This document shows, one piece after another, positions 1 through 8,242 of a DNA stretch of 33,226 nt; positions within the stretch are counted from its first letter, which is position 1, and every line of letters begins with the position of its first letter. The translations under genes were made by a program, and so were the position numbers. Source of the DNA: Thomasclavelia sp. (GTDB taxonomy: Bacteria; Bacillota_I; Bacilli_A; Erysipelotrichales; Coprobacillaceae); the NCBI GenBank assembly GCA_028749475.1, contig JAQVWN010000020.1, forward strand, positions 1 through 33,226, read 5' to 3'. The notes below the pieces were generated by a model. That model had not been told where the DNA came from, did not search any database, and worked only from the letters and a program-made list of their open reading frames with translations.

Positions 1-121
1 AGTATATATATTATTACAATAATAAACGTCCTGCTTGTGCATTAAATTATAAAACCCCTGTGCAATATAGAATTGAACAAGGGTTCTATTGATTCTTTTT
101 TGTGTCTACTTTGAGTTGACA
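1..121 (+). mobile_element. IS3-family insertion sequence, right end
   Basis: The window opens inside an insertion sequence. The 3' end of its transposase is read to a stop at 90-92. It is followed by a terminal inverted repeat whose outer edge I place at 121, because IS3-family elements end in CA. The last 20 bases (102-121, GTGTCTACTTTGAGTTGACA) are the reverse complement of the left-end repeat at 33107-33126 except for one base. The element enters a TetR gene directly. A target duplication cannot be tested because the other end lies outside the window. Confidence 0.85.
3..92 (+). CDS. IS3-family transposase (OrfB/integrase core), C-terminal end only
   Basis: Twenty-nine codons remain, cut by the window edge. 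The frame reads YYYNNKRPACALNYKTPVQY and then ends in a short tail and TGA. The YNxxRPxxALxxxTPxxY pattern is the hallmark C-terminus of IS3/IS150-type DDE integrase cores, which cut and join the element ends. It is the only complete stop codon in the window that is TGA, unlike all intact host genes. The catalytic DDE residues lie upstream, outside the window. The family is confident; the exact IS is not identified. Confidence 0.85.
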   Translation, partial: YIYYYNNKRPACALNYKTPVQYRIEQGFY

Positions 122-143
122 ACTGCATAAAAGAAAATATAGC
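116..143 (+). promoter_or_regulatory. Outward -35 box in IS right end with a possible hybrid -10
   Basis: A perfect TTGACA (116-121) is formed by the very end of the IS and points into the flanking DNA. Sixteen bases downstream, 138-143 reads TATAGC, a partial -10. Outward -35 boxes in IS3-family ends are known to make hybrid promoters. Whether this one fires is inference. Confidence 0.4.
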
Positions 144-636
144 GACATCTTTATTATATTTACTTAGTGATACCTCTATAAATAATATTTCTATTAAAGC
201 TTTAATGGAACGTGCTAACTACTCAAGAACTCTATTTTATAAATATTACGAAAATATAAATGAAGTTTTGCCTGATTATTTAAAAATATTAACTCATGAA
301 TATAACAAAGCTTTTATAAATGATAGTATAGGCCAAAGTGATTATTTTGAGTATTGTTTTGATTTTGTATACTCCCATAAAGAATTTATGGTGCAACTAT
401 GCAATCAAAATATGCATTATACATTATTAAATATTATGAATCAAAACGCCTCTTACATTTCAGATTCACCCGAATGGAGTTTTTATGTTGGCGGTATTTA
501 CAATGTCATAATCAAGTGGATTGAAAATAACTTTAATCCATCTTCTAGAGAATTATCTTGTATATGCAAAAAAGCAATTAATCCAAGTATACTATCTGAT
601 GATGTAAATAAGTTTCATATCTCTTTTCCAAAATAA
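122..636 (+). pseudogene. TetR-family regulator, N-terminus removed by IS insertion
   Basis: The frame is open upstream of the first ATG (205). Translated from the IS edge it reads IKENIATSLLYLLSDTS, then ISIKALMERANYSRTLFYKY. That is the TetR DNA-binding domain: helix 1, then a helix-turn-helix with the SRxxFYxYY recognition helix. No start codon or ribosome site remains before it, and the frame runs back into the IS terminal repeat. The insertion therefore removed roughly the first 5-15 residues. Starting at ATG 205 would delete most of the HTH. The ligand domain (about residues 60-170) is short and unassigned. No partner transporter is intact nearby. I call it a disrupted gene; IS-driven translation from an unusual start is possible but unsupported. 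Confidence 0.75.
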
Positions 637-672
637 AAGCAATTCGTTTATTTTCGAATTGCTTTTATTTTA
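635..672 (+). terminator. Intrinsic terminator after tetR remnant
   Basis: A 12-bp perfect stem (AAAAGCAATTCG, 635-646, with its complement at 655-666) has an 8-base loop and is followed by a T-rich run (ATTTTATT). It starts at the tetR stop codon, so the regulator was once a normal transcription unit. Confidence 0.85.
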
Positions 673-1251
673 TTCAATTATTTAGTTGCTTCAGGTTCAT
701 TCTTAAACAAACGATTTATCCTTAGCCTAACTCCACTATCTCTATCAGTTTATTTCAAGGTATAGAATCCTGATCTATACTTCTTACTTACTACTTATAA
801 AATACAATTGTTATTCAACACGAAATTTTTATATAATTTATTACCTTCATATTATTTTTTTGATTATCACTAACTTCCAAACAGCTAAATTTTCTAATAA
901 AAAAAGACCATTTTGGCCGATGATATCTACGGTAAATGGCTATTTTAAGAATTGGACATAATTTCAAATAATCTTTGTTACTAAGGACTTATCTATTGAA
1001 TCCATCAATTCAATCATTGATACTTTAGATAAATAATTAATATTTTTAAAAGTTTGGTGTCTTCTTTTTTCCTTTTTGCATCTTCAATTGGATGCCCAAT
1101 TCCAAATGGTTCTTTAAATAAAGTTTCTAGAGTATATCTCAGGTTCAACTCTCCTGACCATCCATACATAATTCAAGCCATGAGAAATGCATACAGCATT
1201 TCCATCATTTATCCTCCCATATTTGTTAAGGTCTTGCATTTATAAAAACTT
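673..1251. other. Gene-poor AT-rich stretch with possible gene debris
   Basis: No convincing intact gene lies here. On the minus strand, 678-752 encodes a tail-like peptide (RLRINRLFKNEPEATK, then TAA) that is closed by an in-frame stop just upstream, as expected of a remnant. A 51-codon minus-strand frame at 1014-1169 (MYGWSGELNLRYTLETLFKE...) is preceded, beyond an in-frame TGA, by a short start (MMEMLYAFLMA) with a GGGAGG site. I do not recognise either. The stretch looks like eroded accessory DNA plus the trailer of the minus-strand module to its right. Confidence 0.4.
898..944 (-). terminator. Possible intrinsic terminator of the PHP-ATPase unit (minus strand)
   Basis: Read on the minus strand, AGCCATTTACCG and CGGCCAAAATGGTC form an imperfect stem (CCATTT/AAATGG plus CCG/CGG). 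TTTTTTATT follows. It is the first terminator-like structure downstream of the minus-strand genes ending at 1252. The stem is imperfect, so confidence is moderate. Confidence 0.45.
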
Positions 1252-1566
1252 TTACTGTACATCTTCTTTTTTTAATTCTTCTGGAATTTCACTTAATATT
1301 CTCTTCAACTCCGTATCTAATTGTTTAATATATTCCTTTGCAATTTCAATATACAAATTCTTTCTATAACCATCAGTAATCTTTAACTCTAATTCAAACG
1401 GCTCCTCAATAGCATATTTTATTATTTCATAGAATAATTTTCTTAATTGCGATTGATCTTTATCATTAAAATCAATCGATACAGAAGATCCTTCTCCCAA
1501 ATGAAACTCAAGTATATCTTTCTTCTCTACCTCTTTCAATTCAACTTCGACTTTTTTATTTTCCAT
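1252..1566 (-). CDS. Small acidic protein encoded with the PHP-ATPase; function unknown
   Basis: This 104-residue protein is rich in Glu, Lys and Ile, with no membrane segment, signal peptide or cysteine. Charged helices at about 1-20 and 65-104 flank a middle that reads like beta strands (LEFHLGEGSSVSIDFND). I do not recognise a family. Its ATG lies inside the last codons of the upstream PHP-ATPase (11-base overlap), with a modest AAAGGGG site about 8 bases before it. The two are therefore almost certainly translationally coupled and co-regulated. Such small coupled partners are often regulators, adaptors or immunity-like factors of the larger enzyme, but that is inference. The gene is intact and ends in TAA. 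Confidence 0.7.
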   Translation of the reverse strand: MENKKVEVELKEVEKKDILEFHLGEGSSVSIDFNDKDQSQLRKLFYEIIKYAIEEPFELELKITDGYRKNLYIEIAKEYIKQLDTELKRILSEIPEELKKEDVQ

Positions 1567-3697
1567 ATATTTCGCCCCTTTCTATAAATGCGTATTCTCC
1601 ACCTTCTAATGTTGACACACTTTTTTCTGTCCAGTCACAAATATCATTCTTATCCTCTGGATTTATTAATGTATTTGTAAATGGATTTCCTATATATGTC
1701 GTATATTCATCATTTCCTTTATATTCTCGATACACAGATAATAATGGTAATGTCCTTACAGCTATATTTGCATCATGTGTAGAGATTATTACAGTCTTAT
1801 TCAACTTAGACAACTCTATTAATCTAGGAACAATAATATCATTAATATATTTATGGCCAACACTCAATTCTGGCTCATCAAGGATAAAAATATTTTTAGT
1901 ATCATCTACAATTGCATTATTCAATAGCAACATAGATTGCTCTCCATTAGATGGTTTATAAGATTCTCCATTTTCTCTAATGATTCTGCCTTTTACACAT
2001 ACATAATCTCTTAATGATTTTATCCCCTTACTATCCATTAAATAATTCAATTTTGAGATGTATCCTCCTTTATCTTCTGTAAAAGATAAAGAATTAATTT
2101 TCTGTAAATAATCAATAGAATCTCGCAGATCCGTTATATTAAAAGAAGCTGATTTTTTTAAAATTAAATCTGTTGATTCGTTAGGGTTTATATAAATATC
2201 TTTTTCTAAATAAATGCTACCCTTTTCCTGTAGTTCACCAATTACTCTTTTTTTCGTCTTAAATGGTGTATTAATTTCTTTTACAATAGAAAAAGATAAA
2301 TCATACAAGTTTTTGCAATTTAAATATGTATCTAGTAACCCCGTAGAAGACGGTAATTGGCTTACACCCGATTTAGTCTGACATAGTATCTTCATCTTAT
2401 CAATGGTTGTTTTTTCTAGTAAAACACTTCTATATTCTATCCACTTTGTTAGTGCGATATTCTTAGATTTTTTTACCATTTTGTTCAATAAAACATTTAA
2501 AGTTAATAAATCTGATTTATTCAAATATTCATCAATATGATTTACGTCATCAATTTTTGATTTTAAAGATAACAATTCTTTATAATCATCAATATAATCT
2601 TGATATGAATTTTCACTGACAGTTTCATTAAACACAGCATTTCTAAAGCCAAATTGCTCGCTAAGTTTGTTTACATCTTTAGTATTATACCAATCAATAT
2701 ATTTAGTTATTGGTGTAACAGATACATCTTTCCACTCATTAATCTTTATAAATTCTTCTTCGGAATCATTTATATTTAAAAATTCAAAGTCTTCTAATTC
2801 ATTTGTAATTTTAACCATTTTATTATATTCTGTTTCTTTTGTTTGCCCATCATAATATGAGACATCAGCATTTCCATATGAGTCAAAATGATTTTTTATT
2901 TTTGATAAAAATGTACTTTTTCCTGTACCTTTTCCCCCAAAGAATATGTTTATGTCATTATATATTGGTATTTCAATTTTACAATCTTCAAATGGTTCGA
3001 TATAAATCTTCTCATTTATTTTTTGATTAATAAATGTATCTAGTATTTCAGGATCTTTTTTTACCAACAAATTAAAATGATCATAATCTTTAATTGGCAT
3101 TTTTAAATCTGGTAAACAACATTCTGAATATTTATCCCAATCTTGTATATCTGAACCAATAAACGAGGTTAGGTTGTGTGCGTATAGAATTCCTGCACTT
3201 CTTAATTGTGGAACTTCTAAAAATAAAGTCTTCTCATTACCTAATTGACTTGTCATTATATCTAAATCTTTTTGATTCAAACTAGGCTTTTTCCATCCAT
3301 AGTGTGCTATAACAGTCACATCCATTTCTTCAAAACAACTGACCATGTCATATATACTTATTTTAAAATCATCACAAGATTGTTCACCAATTATACTTTG
3401 ACATCTTGTATCAAACTCTTTTTCATATGATGGATTGGATATAACTATACAATGCCCTTCACTTGTCTCACCTTTCACATCAAATTCTATACCTGGCCAA
3501 ACTTGAATTTTCTTTTCCAATCCTTTATTCTTAAACTCCTTATATTGTCTATAATCAAAATGGTTATGATTAGTTATTGCAACAATTGATACTTGAGAAT
3601 TCTCTAATTCAGAAATAAATTTACCACATGTTACATTACGAGTAATTGCCTCTCCCTCTTTAGTTTTTTTTGTATGACAATGCAAGTCTATTTTCAT
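1556..3697 (-). CDS. PHP phosphoesterase domain fused to ABC/SMC-type ATPase
   Basis: The protein has 713 residues. The N-terminal PHP domain (about 1-200) shows DLHCHT (His6, His8), TNHNH (42-46), PGIEF (Glu71), GHC (His82), IAHYG (His132) and SDIQD (Asp183). These are metal ligands in the order expected for PHP phosphoesterases, except that the last His of the usual SDxH is Gln. The ATPase follows: Walker A GGKGTGKS (254-261), a long helical insert (about 290-560), a signature-like SNGEQS (583-588), Walker B IFILDEPE (603-610), an H-loop STHD (640-642) and a C-terminal LEGGEYAF. This is the OLD/RecF/SMC-like class seen in many genome-island and defence proteins; it resembles PHP-ATPases of the TrlF type. 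A strong AGGAGGA site precedes ATG 3697. It overlaps the 104-residue gene downstream. Likely substrates are nucleic acid or nucleotide phosphates. A defence role is inferred from architecture and from its place beside a decayed recombinase. Confidence 0.8.
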   Translation of the reverse strand: MKIDLHCHTKKTKEGEAITRNVTCGKFISELENSQVSIVAITNHNHFDYRQYKEFKNKGLEKKIQVWPGIEFDVKGETSEGHCIVISNPSYEKEFDTRCQSIIGEQSCDDFKISIYDMVSCFEEMDVTVIAHYGWKKPSLNQKDLDIMTSQLGNEKTLFLEVPQLRSAGILYAHNLTSFIGSDIQDWDKYSECCLPDLKMPIKDYDHFNLLVKKDPEILDTFINQKINEKIYIEPFEDCKIEIPIYNDINIFFGGKGTGKSTFLSKIKNHFDSYGNADVSYYDGQTKETEYNKMVKITNELEDFEFLNINDSEEEFIKINEWKDVSVTPITKYIDWYNTKDVNKLSEQFGFRNAVFNETVSENSYQDYIDDYKELLSLKSKIDDVNHIDEYLNKSDLLTLNVLLNKMVKKSKNIALTKWIEYRSVLLEKTTIDKMKILCQTKSGVSQLPSSTGLLDTYLNCKNLYDLSFSIVKEINTPFKTKKRVIGELQEKGSIYLEKDIYINPNESTDLILKKSASFNITDLRDSIDYLQKINSLSFTEDKGGYISKLNYLMDSKGIKSLRDYVCVKGRIIRENGESYKPSNGEQSMLLLNNAIVDDTKNIFILDEPELSVGHKYINDIIVPRLIELSKLNKTVIISTHDANIAVRTLPLLSVYREYKGNDEYTTYIGNPFTNTLINPEDKNDICDWTEKSVSTLEGGEYAFIERGEIYGK

Positions 3698-3812
3698 AAT
3701 TCTCCTCCTAACTATGATAATTTATTTAAATATTTACTATATTATATGTAATTATAACATTATAAAGTTAGGTTAAAACACAAAACATTCAACTTAGTTA
3801 ACTTAATTTTGT

Positions 3813-5019
3813 TTACTTATTTATTTTGATATAACCATCTTTAGTTATATCAATCTTACCTATGTGTTTATTAATCACATACACAATTTTATTATTGTAG
3901 AAATATTTCTTATCTCTTATGCAATTAAAGTTAACATTAAATTGTTCCATAATTGTTTGTAAAAGTATTTCTTCCTTAATGGCCCTTGAACCTGGATATT
4001 TAGTTTTTCCTCCATCACTCGCTTTACTACATTTCCATTCAATTGATCTTATTGTCTTGTCTCTGTTCATATAGATTTCTCTTCTATATGTGCTTCCACA
4101 TTCACCACAGAAGACTTTTCTTGATAATGCCGTTTCCATTTTTATTTTTCTTACCCCATAAGTTAATGGTTTACTTCCATATTGTTGAACTGCGTTAAAT
4201 TGTTCCTTAGTTATAAAATAGCTTGGTGATTGTCTTCAGCGTAATACTGATCAAGAACATAATCATTTTTGTATCTTTTTTTATTTACTAGACTTTTACT
4301 GTAACTTTTCGGTCCCACACTATCCCCGATGTATTTAAAATTTGTAAGCATATCCCTAATTCGACCATAACTCCAGTCAACAATTCCTGATTTATTGAGG
4401 TAGTTGCGCTTAACAAATTCATTTTCAATATCCATTTCAAAATATCCTTTAAGATATAAGCTATATGCTTCTCTTACTACCATAGCTTCATAATCGATTA
4501 CTGTAATTTCACTTCTACTACTTCTATAACCATATGATTTTGTCATATATATTCTTACCTTTCAAACCCTCTTTTGTAGCCCCATTTAATGGATTAACTT
4601 TTTGCTTCTGACTCGTATTGGTACATAATAGCTTGTATTTCATAATACATTCTCTTTTCTTTTATATCAGTTAACAACCTGCCATTTTCATTTATTAATT
4701 CATCTTTTTCTTCTGTCAATATCACAAACTTTATTAACTCTAAAGAATCTCTACATATTCTTGATAATGATTTACAAAATAATATCAATTTTTTCCCTTT
4801 TTATAAGATCAGCAACTTTCAAATATCTTGGTCTATTTTCCTTTTGTAACCCACTTTTTATATCGTTGAAAACTCCAATAAATTCATATTCATAATTATT
4901 TTGTAATAAATCTAGATAGTATCCAATTTGTAATTGGATACTTGATTTTTATTCATCTAATTTGCTACTTACTCTACAATATGCTGCAACTCTCTTTTTT
5001 CCTTATTTGTTTTCTCCAT
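3813..5019 (-). pseudogene. Large serine recombinase, decayed by several frameshifts and stops
   Basis: All domains of a large serine recombinase are present in order but broken. From ATG 5019 the frame is lost after MEKTNKEKR. In another frame the catalytic domain reads RVAAYCRVSSKLDE (active-site Ser in RVS), hits TAA, and continues IQLQIGYYLDLLQNNYEYEF to IDIIL before a second stop. CKSLSRICRDSLE (4594-4788) continues it in a new frame. The recombinase domain (4211-4546; GYRSSRSEITVIDYEAMVVR...WSYGRIRDMLTNFKYIGD) breaks at NHQAI. The zinc-ribbon part (FCGECGSTYRR...WKCSK) runs to TAA at 3813. I count at least five lesions. Such enzymes integrate phages and conjugative elements, so this marks an old integrated element. 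It cannot make an active protein. Confidence 0.85.
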
Positions 5020-5053
5020 AAAAAAATACAATGATTATAATAATCATTGTATT
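5018..5053 (-). terminator. ssrA: Intrinsic terminator of ssrA
   Basis: A perfect 13-bp stem (5025-5037 with 5041-5053) and 3-base loop is followed on the minus strand by seven T. The T tract runs straight into the ATG region of the recombinase remnant at 5019. A second short hairpin (5072-5077 with 5091-5096, CTGTGA/TCACAG) lies between it and the mature tmRNA end. Confidence 0.85.
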
Positions 5054-5108
5054 CAATATAATATATATCAACTGTGATTTCTATTGCGAGTCACAGCCTA
5101 TGATTTAT

Positions 5109-5455
5109 TGGTGGAGGTGAGGGGAATCGAACCCCTGTCCAAAAACAATCTCTCCAAAGCATCTACAGTTTATCTTATTGAATGGATTTAACCTAGTTAC
5201 AATCAATAAGCAATTTTACGCTAGGCGATTCTGTAAAGTTTTAGTGTTAGTCATCCAGACTCTAACTAACCTTATCCTATGAGTATGTTACCTAGTTACT
5301 AGTTATAGGCACCCTAGTAGTAGGCACTTTCAAGTCTATGTCGACTATGCGAAAGAATAGTTTGTTCTGTTTCCAGATATTTGTTTGTGAGTTTAACGTA
5401 CTCCTACGACTGCAGCTAAGGTCAGACATGTCCCTGTCGAAGCCAAGACACCCCC
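5109..5455 (-). ncRNA. ssrA: tmRNA (ssrA)
   Basis: This 347-nt RNA rescues stalled ribosomes and tags their products for degradation. The 5' end GGGGGTGTCTTGGCTTCGAC and the 3' end CACCTCCACCA pair as a 7-bp alanine-type acceptor with a G.U at position 3, the alanyl-tRNA synthetase identity element. The T arm (GGGGTTCGATTCCCC) and CCA are encoded. The likely tag frame is 5392-5345: THKQISGNRTNYSFA then TAG, with the hydrophobic Phe-Ala end typical of proteolysis tags; the exact resume codon is inferred. The 5' end starts one base after the smpB stop codon, so it is probably processed out of the rnr-smpB-ssrA transcript or driven by a promoter within smpB. Confidence 0.95.
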
Positions 5456-5456
5456 A

Positions 5457-5903
5457 TTAATAATTCTTGAGAGATTTTTCAATCTCTCTTTTTGTATCAC
5501 GATTTTTAATATCTTGTCGTTTATCGTATAGTTTTTTCCCTTTAGCAATTCCAATTTCTAGTTTTATTTTTGAACCATGATTGAAATATAACTTAGTAGG
5601 AACAACTGTAAGTCCTCCTTCTTTAAGTTTATTACTTATCTTAAGAAGTTCTTTCCTGTGAAGAAGTAACTTACGATTACGATATGGATCGACATTAAAG
5701 ATGTTTCCTTCTTTATAAGGAGATATATGCATGTTTTCAACATACAGCTCATCATTCTTAAATCGAACAAAACTATCTTTTAGATTTACATTACCTTGTC
5801 TAATTGATTTTATCTCTGTTCCTTTAAGTTCGATACCTGCTTCATAAGTATCTAAGATAAAATATTCGTGATATGCTTTTTTATTGTTAGATACTATTTT
5901 CAT
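5457..5903 (-). CDS. smpB: SsrA-binding protein SmpB
   Basis: The protein has 148 residues, the usual family length. It delivers tmRNA to the ribosomal A site. The sequence carries the conserved OB-fold core ([20 protein letters not shown], then [18 protein letters not shown] at about 28-45) and NMHISPY. The basic C-terminal tail ([20 protein letters not shown]) inserts into the decoding region. Its AAGGAGA site overlaps the rnr stop codon 12 bases upstream, so translation is coupled to rnr. Its RNA partner ssrA begins immediately after the stop. This is a complete trans-translation pair. Confidence 0.97.
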   Translation of the reverse strand: MKIVSNNKKAYHEYFILDTYEAGIELKGTEIKSIRQGNVNLKDSFVRFKNDELYVENMHISPYKEGNIFNVDPYRNRKLLLHRKELLKISNKLKEGGLTVVPTKLYFNHGSKIKLEIGIAKGKKLYDKRQDIKNRDTKREIEKSLKNY

Positions 5904-5915
5904 ACATCTATCTCC

Positions 5916-8192
5916 TTATCTTTTATGTTTGTGGTATTTAGATTTATGTTTATATTTATCTTTACCACCATTGCGTCTTTTATAATCATCATGATGATGT
6001 TTATTAAAGTCATAACTTTCTTTCCTTGAATGATTCTTGGAAGAATGTCGATTGTTTAATTTGATTTCTTTACCAGGTTTACGATTAGATTTAATGCCAA
6101 CTACTTCAAAGTCAACTGATCTATTAGCTTTACTAGCTGAAAGGACTCTTACTTTAATTTTATCAGACATCTTAAATCTTTTACCAGTTCTTTGACCTCT
6201 TAAAGTAAGAGTCTTTTCATCAAAGAAATAGTAATCATCAGTTAAATCTTCCATTCGAACTAAACCTTCAATAGTATTAGGTAGTTCAACAAAGATTCCA
6301 AAATTAGTAACTGAAGAAATAATACCTTCATACTCATCACCAATATGTTTTTCCATATATTCAGCAATCTTCATATCATCAACTGCTCGTTCAATGTCAA
6401 TTGCTCTTCGTTCACAAGTTGATGTTTGCATGGCAATTTCTGGCATTATTTTAGCATAATGTTTGATAGTAGTATTATCAATATGCTTTTCAAATAAATA
6501 TTTTCTAATTAGACGATGAACCATTAAATCAGGATAACGTCTAATTGGACTTGTAAAGTGTGTATAGAACTCATCAGCTAAACCAAAGTGACCTAAACAT
6601 TCAGCATCATAACGAGCTTTTTGCATACATCTAAGTAGTAAAGTTGAAATAATTGTATGTTCTGGTCTTCCTTTACTAGCATCAATTATGGCACATACTT
6701 CTTTAGGATGAATATCATCTAAAGAACCTTTAATAGTATAACCAAAACTTCGAGCTATTACTGAGAATTGTTGAAGTTTCTTTTCTTTTGGATATTCATG
6801 AACACGGTAGATAAATGGTAAATCTAACCATTTAAAGTGTTCAGCAATAGTTTCATTAGCTAAAAGCATAAACTCTTCAATAATATGATCAGATGCTCCT
6901 CTTTCTCTTACCTTAACATCTATTGGTTTTCCTTTATCATCAACTATTACTTTAGCTTCTTCAACATCAAAATCAATAGCTCCTCTTCGAGCTTTTTTCT
7001 TAGCTAAGATATTAGCTAATTCTTGCATTAAAAAGAATAAATCTAAAACATGAGAATACTTTGTTTGCATAACGTTATCGCCTTTTAAAATGGCGTTAAC
7101 GTTACTGTAAGTCATTCTTTCCGTTGAATTAATAATTGTTGGTAAGATGTCATGATTGACGACTACTCCTTGTTCATCAACTTCCATCATACAAGAGATA
7201 GCAAATCGATCAACATGAGGATTTAAAGAACATATCCCGTTAGATAACTTATGTGGTAACATCGGAATAACTCTATCTACTAAATAAATCGATGTTGATC
7301 TATTTAAAGCTTCTTTGTCTAAGACACTACCTTCTTTAACATAATAACTAACATCAGCAATATGGACTCCTAACTTATAATGACCATTATCCATTCTAGT
7401 AAGTGATATTCCATCATCTAAGTCTTTAGCATCATCACCATCAATAGTTACAACTGTTTCACTACGCATATCAACCCGATTTTTAAAATCTGACTCATCA
7501 ACTGTATCAGCGATACCTTCAATATAATCATATATTTCCTTTTCAAAATCGATTGGTGCTTGGTATTCATGAACTACCGATGCAATGTCTACACCAGGAT
7601 CTAATTTATGTCCAATGATTGTTTCGATATCACCTTTAATAAAGGGTTTATATGATTTAATAGCGACAACTACTTTATGACCAGGCATCGCTCCATGAGC
7701 GTGTGCCTTATCAACAACAATCATTTTCTTGAATTTGGGATCATCAGGAATTACTAATAAATCTCTTTTCCCTTTAGTAACTTCCCCAACTATCTTTGTT
7801 TGTCCTCGTTTAATTACTCTAACTATTGTACCTTCATCATTTTTTCCTTCTTGTTTATTTAAAAGTTCAACTAAGACTTCATCAGAGTTGAAAGCATCTT
7901 TTAAATTCCGATTGGAAATAAAGACATCATTTTCTCTACCTTCCACAGACACAAATCCAAATCCTTTTTTATTGATTGATAAAGTACCAACCACCATATT
8001 ATTTTGACTTGGTAAGAAATAATGATTATGTTTACTTCGAACTATAATTCCTTCTGATTCTAAAGAATTTAGTTCTTTAACTAAACCGACAAAACCACCT
8101 GATTTAGTAATATTTAATTGTTTAGCAATACCATCAACTGTTCGATCAGTTAACTCTTCATTCTTTAATAATTCTATTATCCTCTGGTCCAC
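5916..8192 (-). CDS. rnr: Ribonuclease R (3'-5' exoribonuclease)
   Basis: The protein has 758 residues. Order: winged-helix-like N-terminus (about 1-60), cold-shock domains (about 67-200), RNB catalytic domain (about 240-570), S1 domain (about 615-690; GDEYEGIISSVTNFGIFVEL) and a basic tail rich in His, Lys and Arg (about 700-758). The RNB active site is visible as TIDGDDAKDLDDGI (249-262), which binds the metal ions, and LPHKLSNGICSLNP follows at 313-326. It degrades structured RNA processively and works with tmRNA-SmpB in clearing faulty mRNA, matching its neighbours. The start is GTG at 8192, chosen for a near-perfect GGGAGGTGAT site at 8196-8205. The His-rich tail probably binds RNA. Confidence 0.96.
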   Translation of the reverse strand: MDQRIIELLKNEELTDRTVDGIAKQLNITKSGGFVGLVKELNSLESEGIIVRSKHNHYFLPSQNNMVVGTLSINKKGFGFVSVEGRENDVFISNRNLKDAFNSDEVLVELLNKQEGKNDEGTIVRVIKRGQTKIVGEVTKGKRDLLVIPDDPKFKKMIVVDKAHAHGAMPGHKVVVAIKSYKPFIKGDIETIIGHKLDPGVDIASVVHEYQAPIDFEKEIYDYIEGIADTVDESDFKNRVDMRSETVVTIDGDDAKDLDDGISLTRMDNGHYKLGVHIADVSYYVKEGSVLDKEALNRSTSIYLVDRVIPMLPHKLSNGICSLNPHVDRFAISCMMEVDEQGVVVNHDILPTIINSTERMTYSNVNAILKGDNVMQTKYSHVLDLFFLMQELANILAKKKARRGAIDFDVEEAKVIVDDKGKPIDVKVRERGASDHIIEEFMLLANETIAEHFKWLDLPFIYRVHEYPKEKKLQQFSVIARSFGYTIKGSLDDIHPKEVCAIIDASKGRPEHTIISTLLLRCMQKARYDAECLGHFGLADEFYTHFTSPIRRYPDLMVHRLIRKYLFEKHIDNTTIKHYAKIMPEIAMQTSTCERRAIDIERAVDDMKIAEYMEKHIGDEYEGIISSVTNFGIFVELPNTIEGLVRMEDLTDDYYFFDEKTLTLRGQRTGKRFKMSDKIKVRVLSASKANRSVDFEVVGIKSNRKPGKEIKLNNRHSSKNHSRKESYDFNKHHHDDYKRRNGGKDKYKHKSKYHKHKR

Positions 8193-8210
8193 GTAATCAC
8201 CTCCCTAAAT

Positions 8211-8241
8211 ACAAATAAAAATAGGACTTAGCGTCCTATTT
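8211..8241 (-). terminator. Terminator or attenuator between secG and rnr
   Basis: Minus strand: a stem of about 9 bp (8219-8227 with 8233-8241, core ATAGGAC/GTCCTAT) followed by TTTTATTT, just after the secG stop. It precedes the rnr ribosome site with no clear separate promoter, so partial read-through to rnr is likely. Confidence 0.75.
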
Positions 8242-8242
8242 A

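Noticed and set aside
1014-1205. TGA read as tryptophan, joining MMEMLYAFLMA to the 51-codon frame
   Set aside because: Intact genes use TGG for Trp and the IS transposase stops at TGA. One weak frame in eroded DNA is not evidence of a changed code.
5109-5130. An attachment-site duplication of the ssrA 3' end
   Set aside because: I searched by eye for a second copy of the tmRNA end in 122-5100 and found none; similar GGTGGAGG strings near 14375 and 14544 are tRNA ends.
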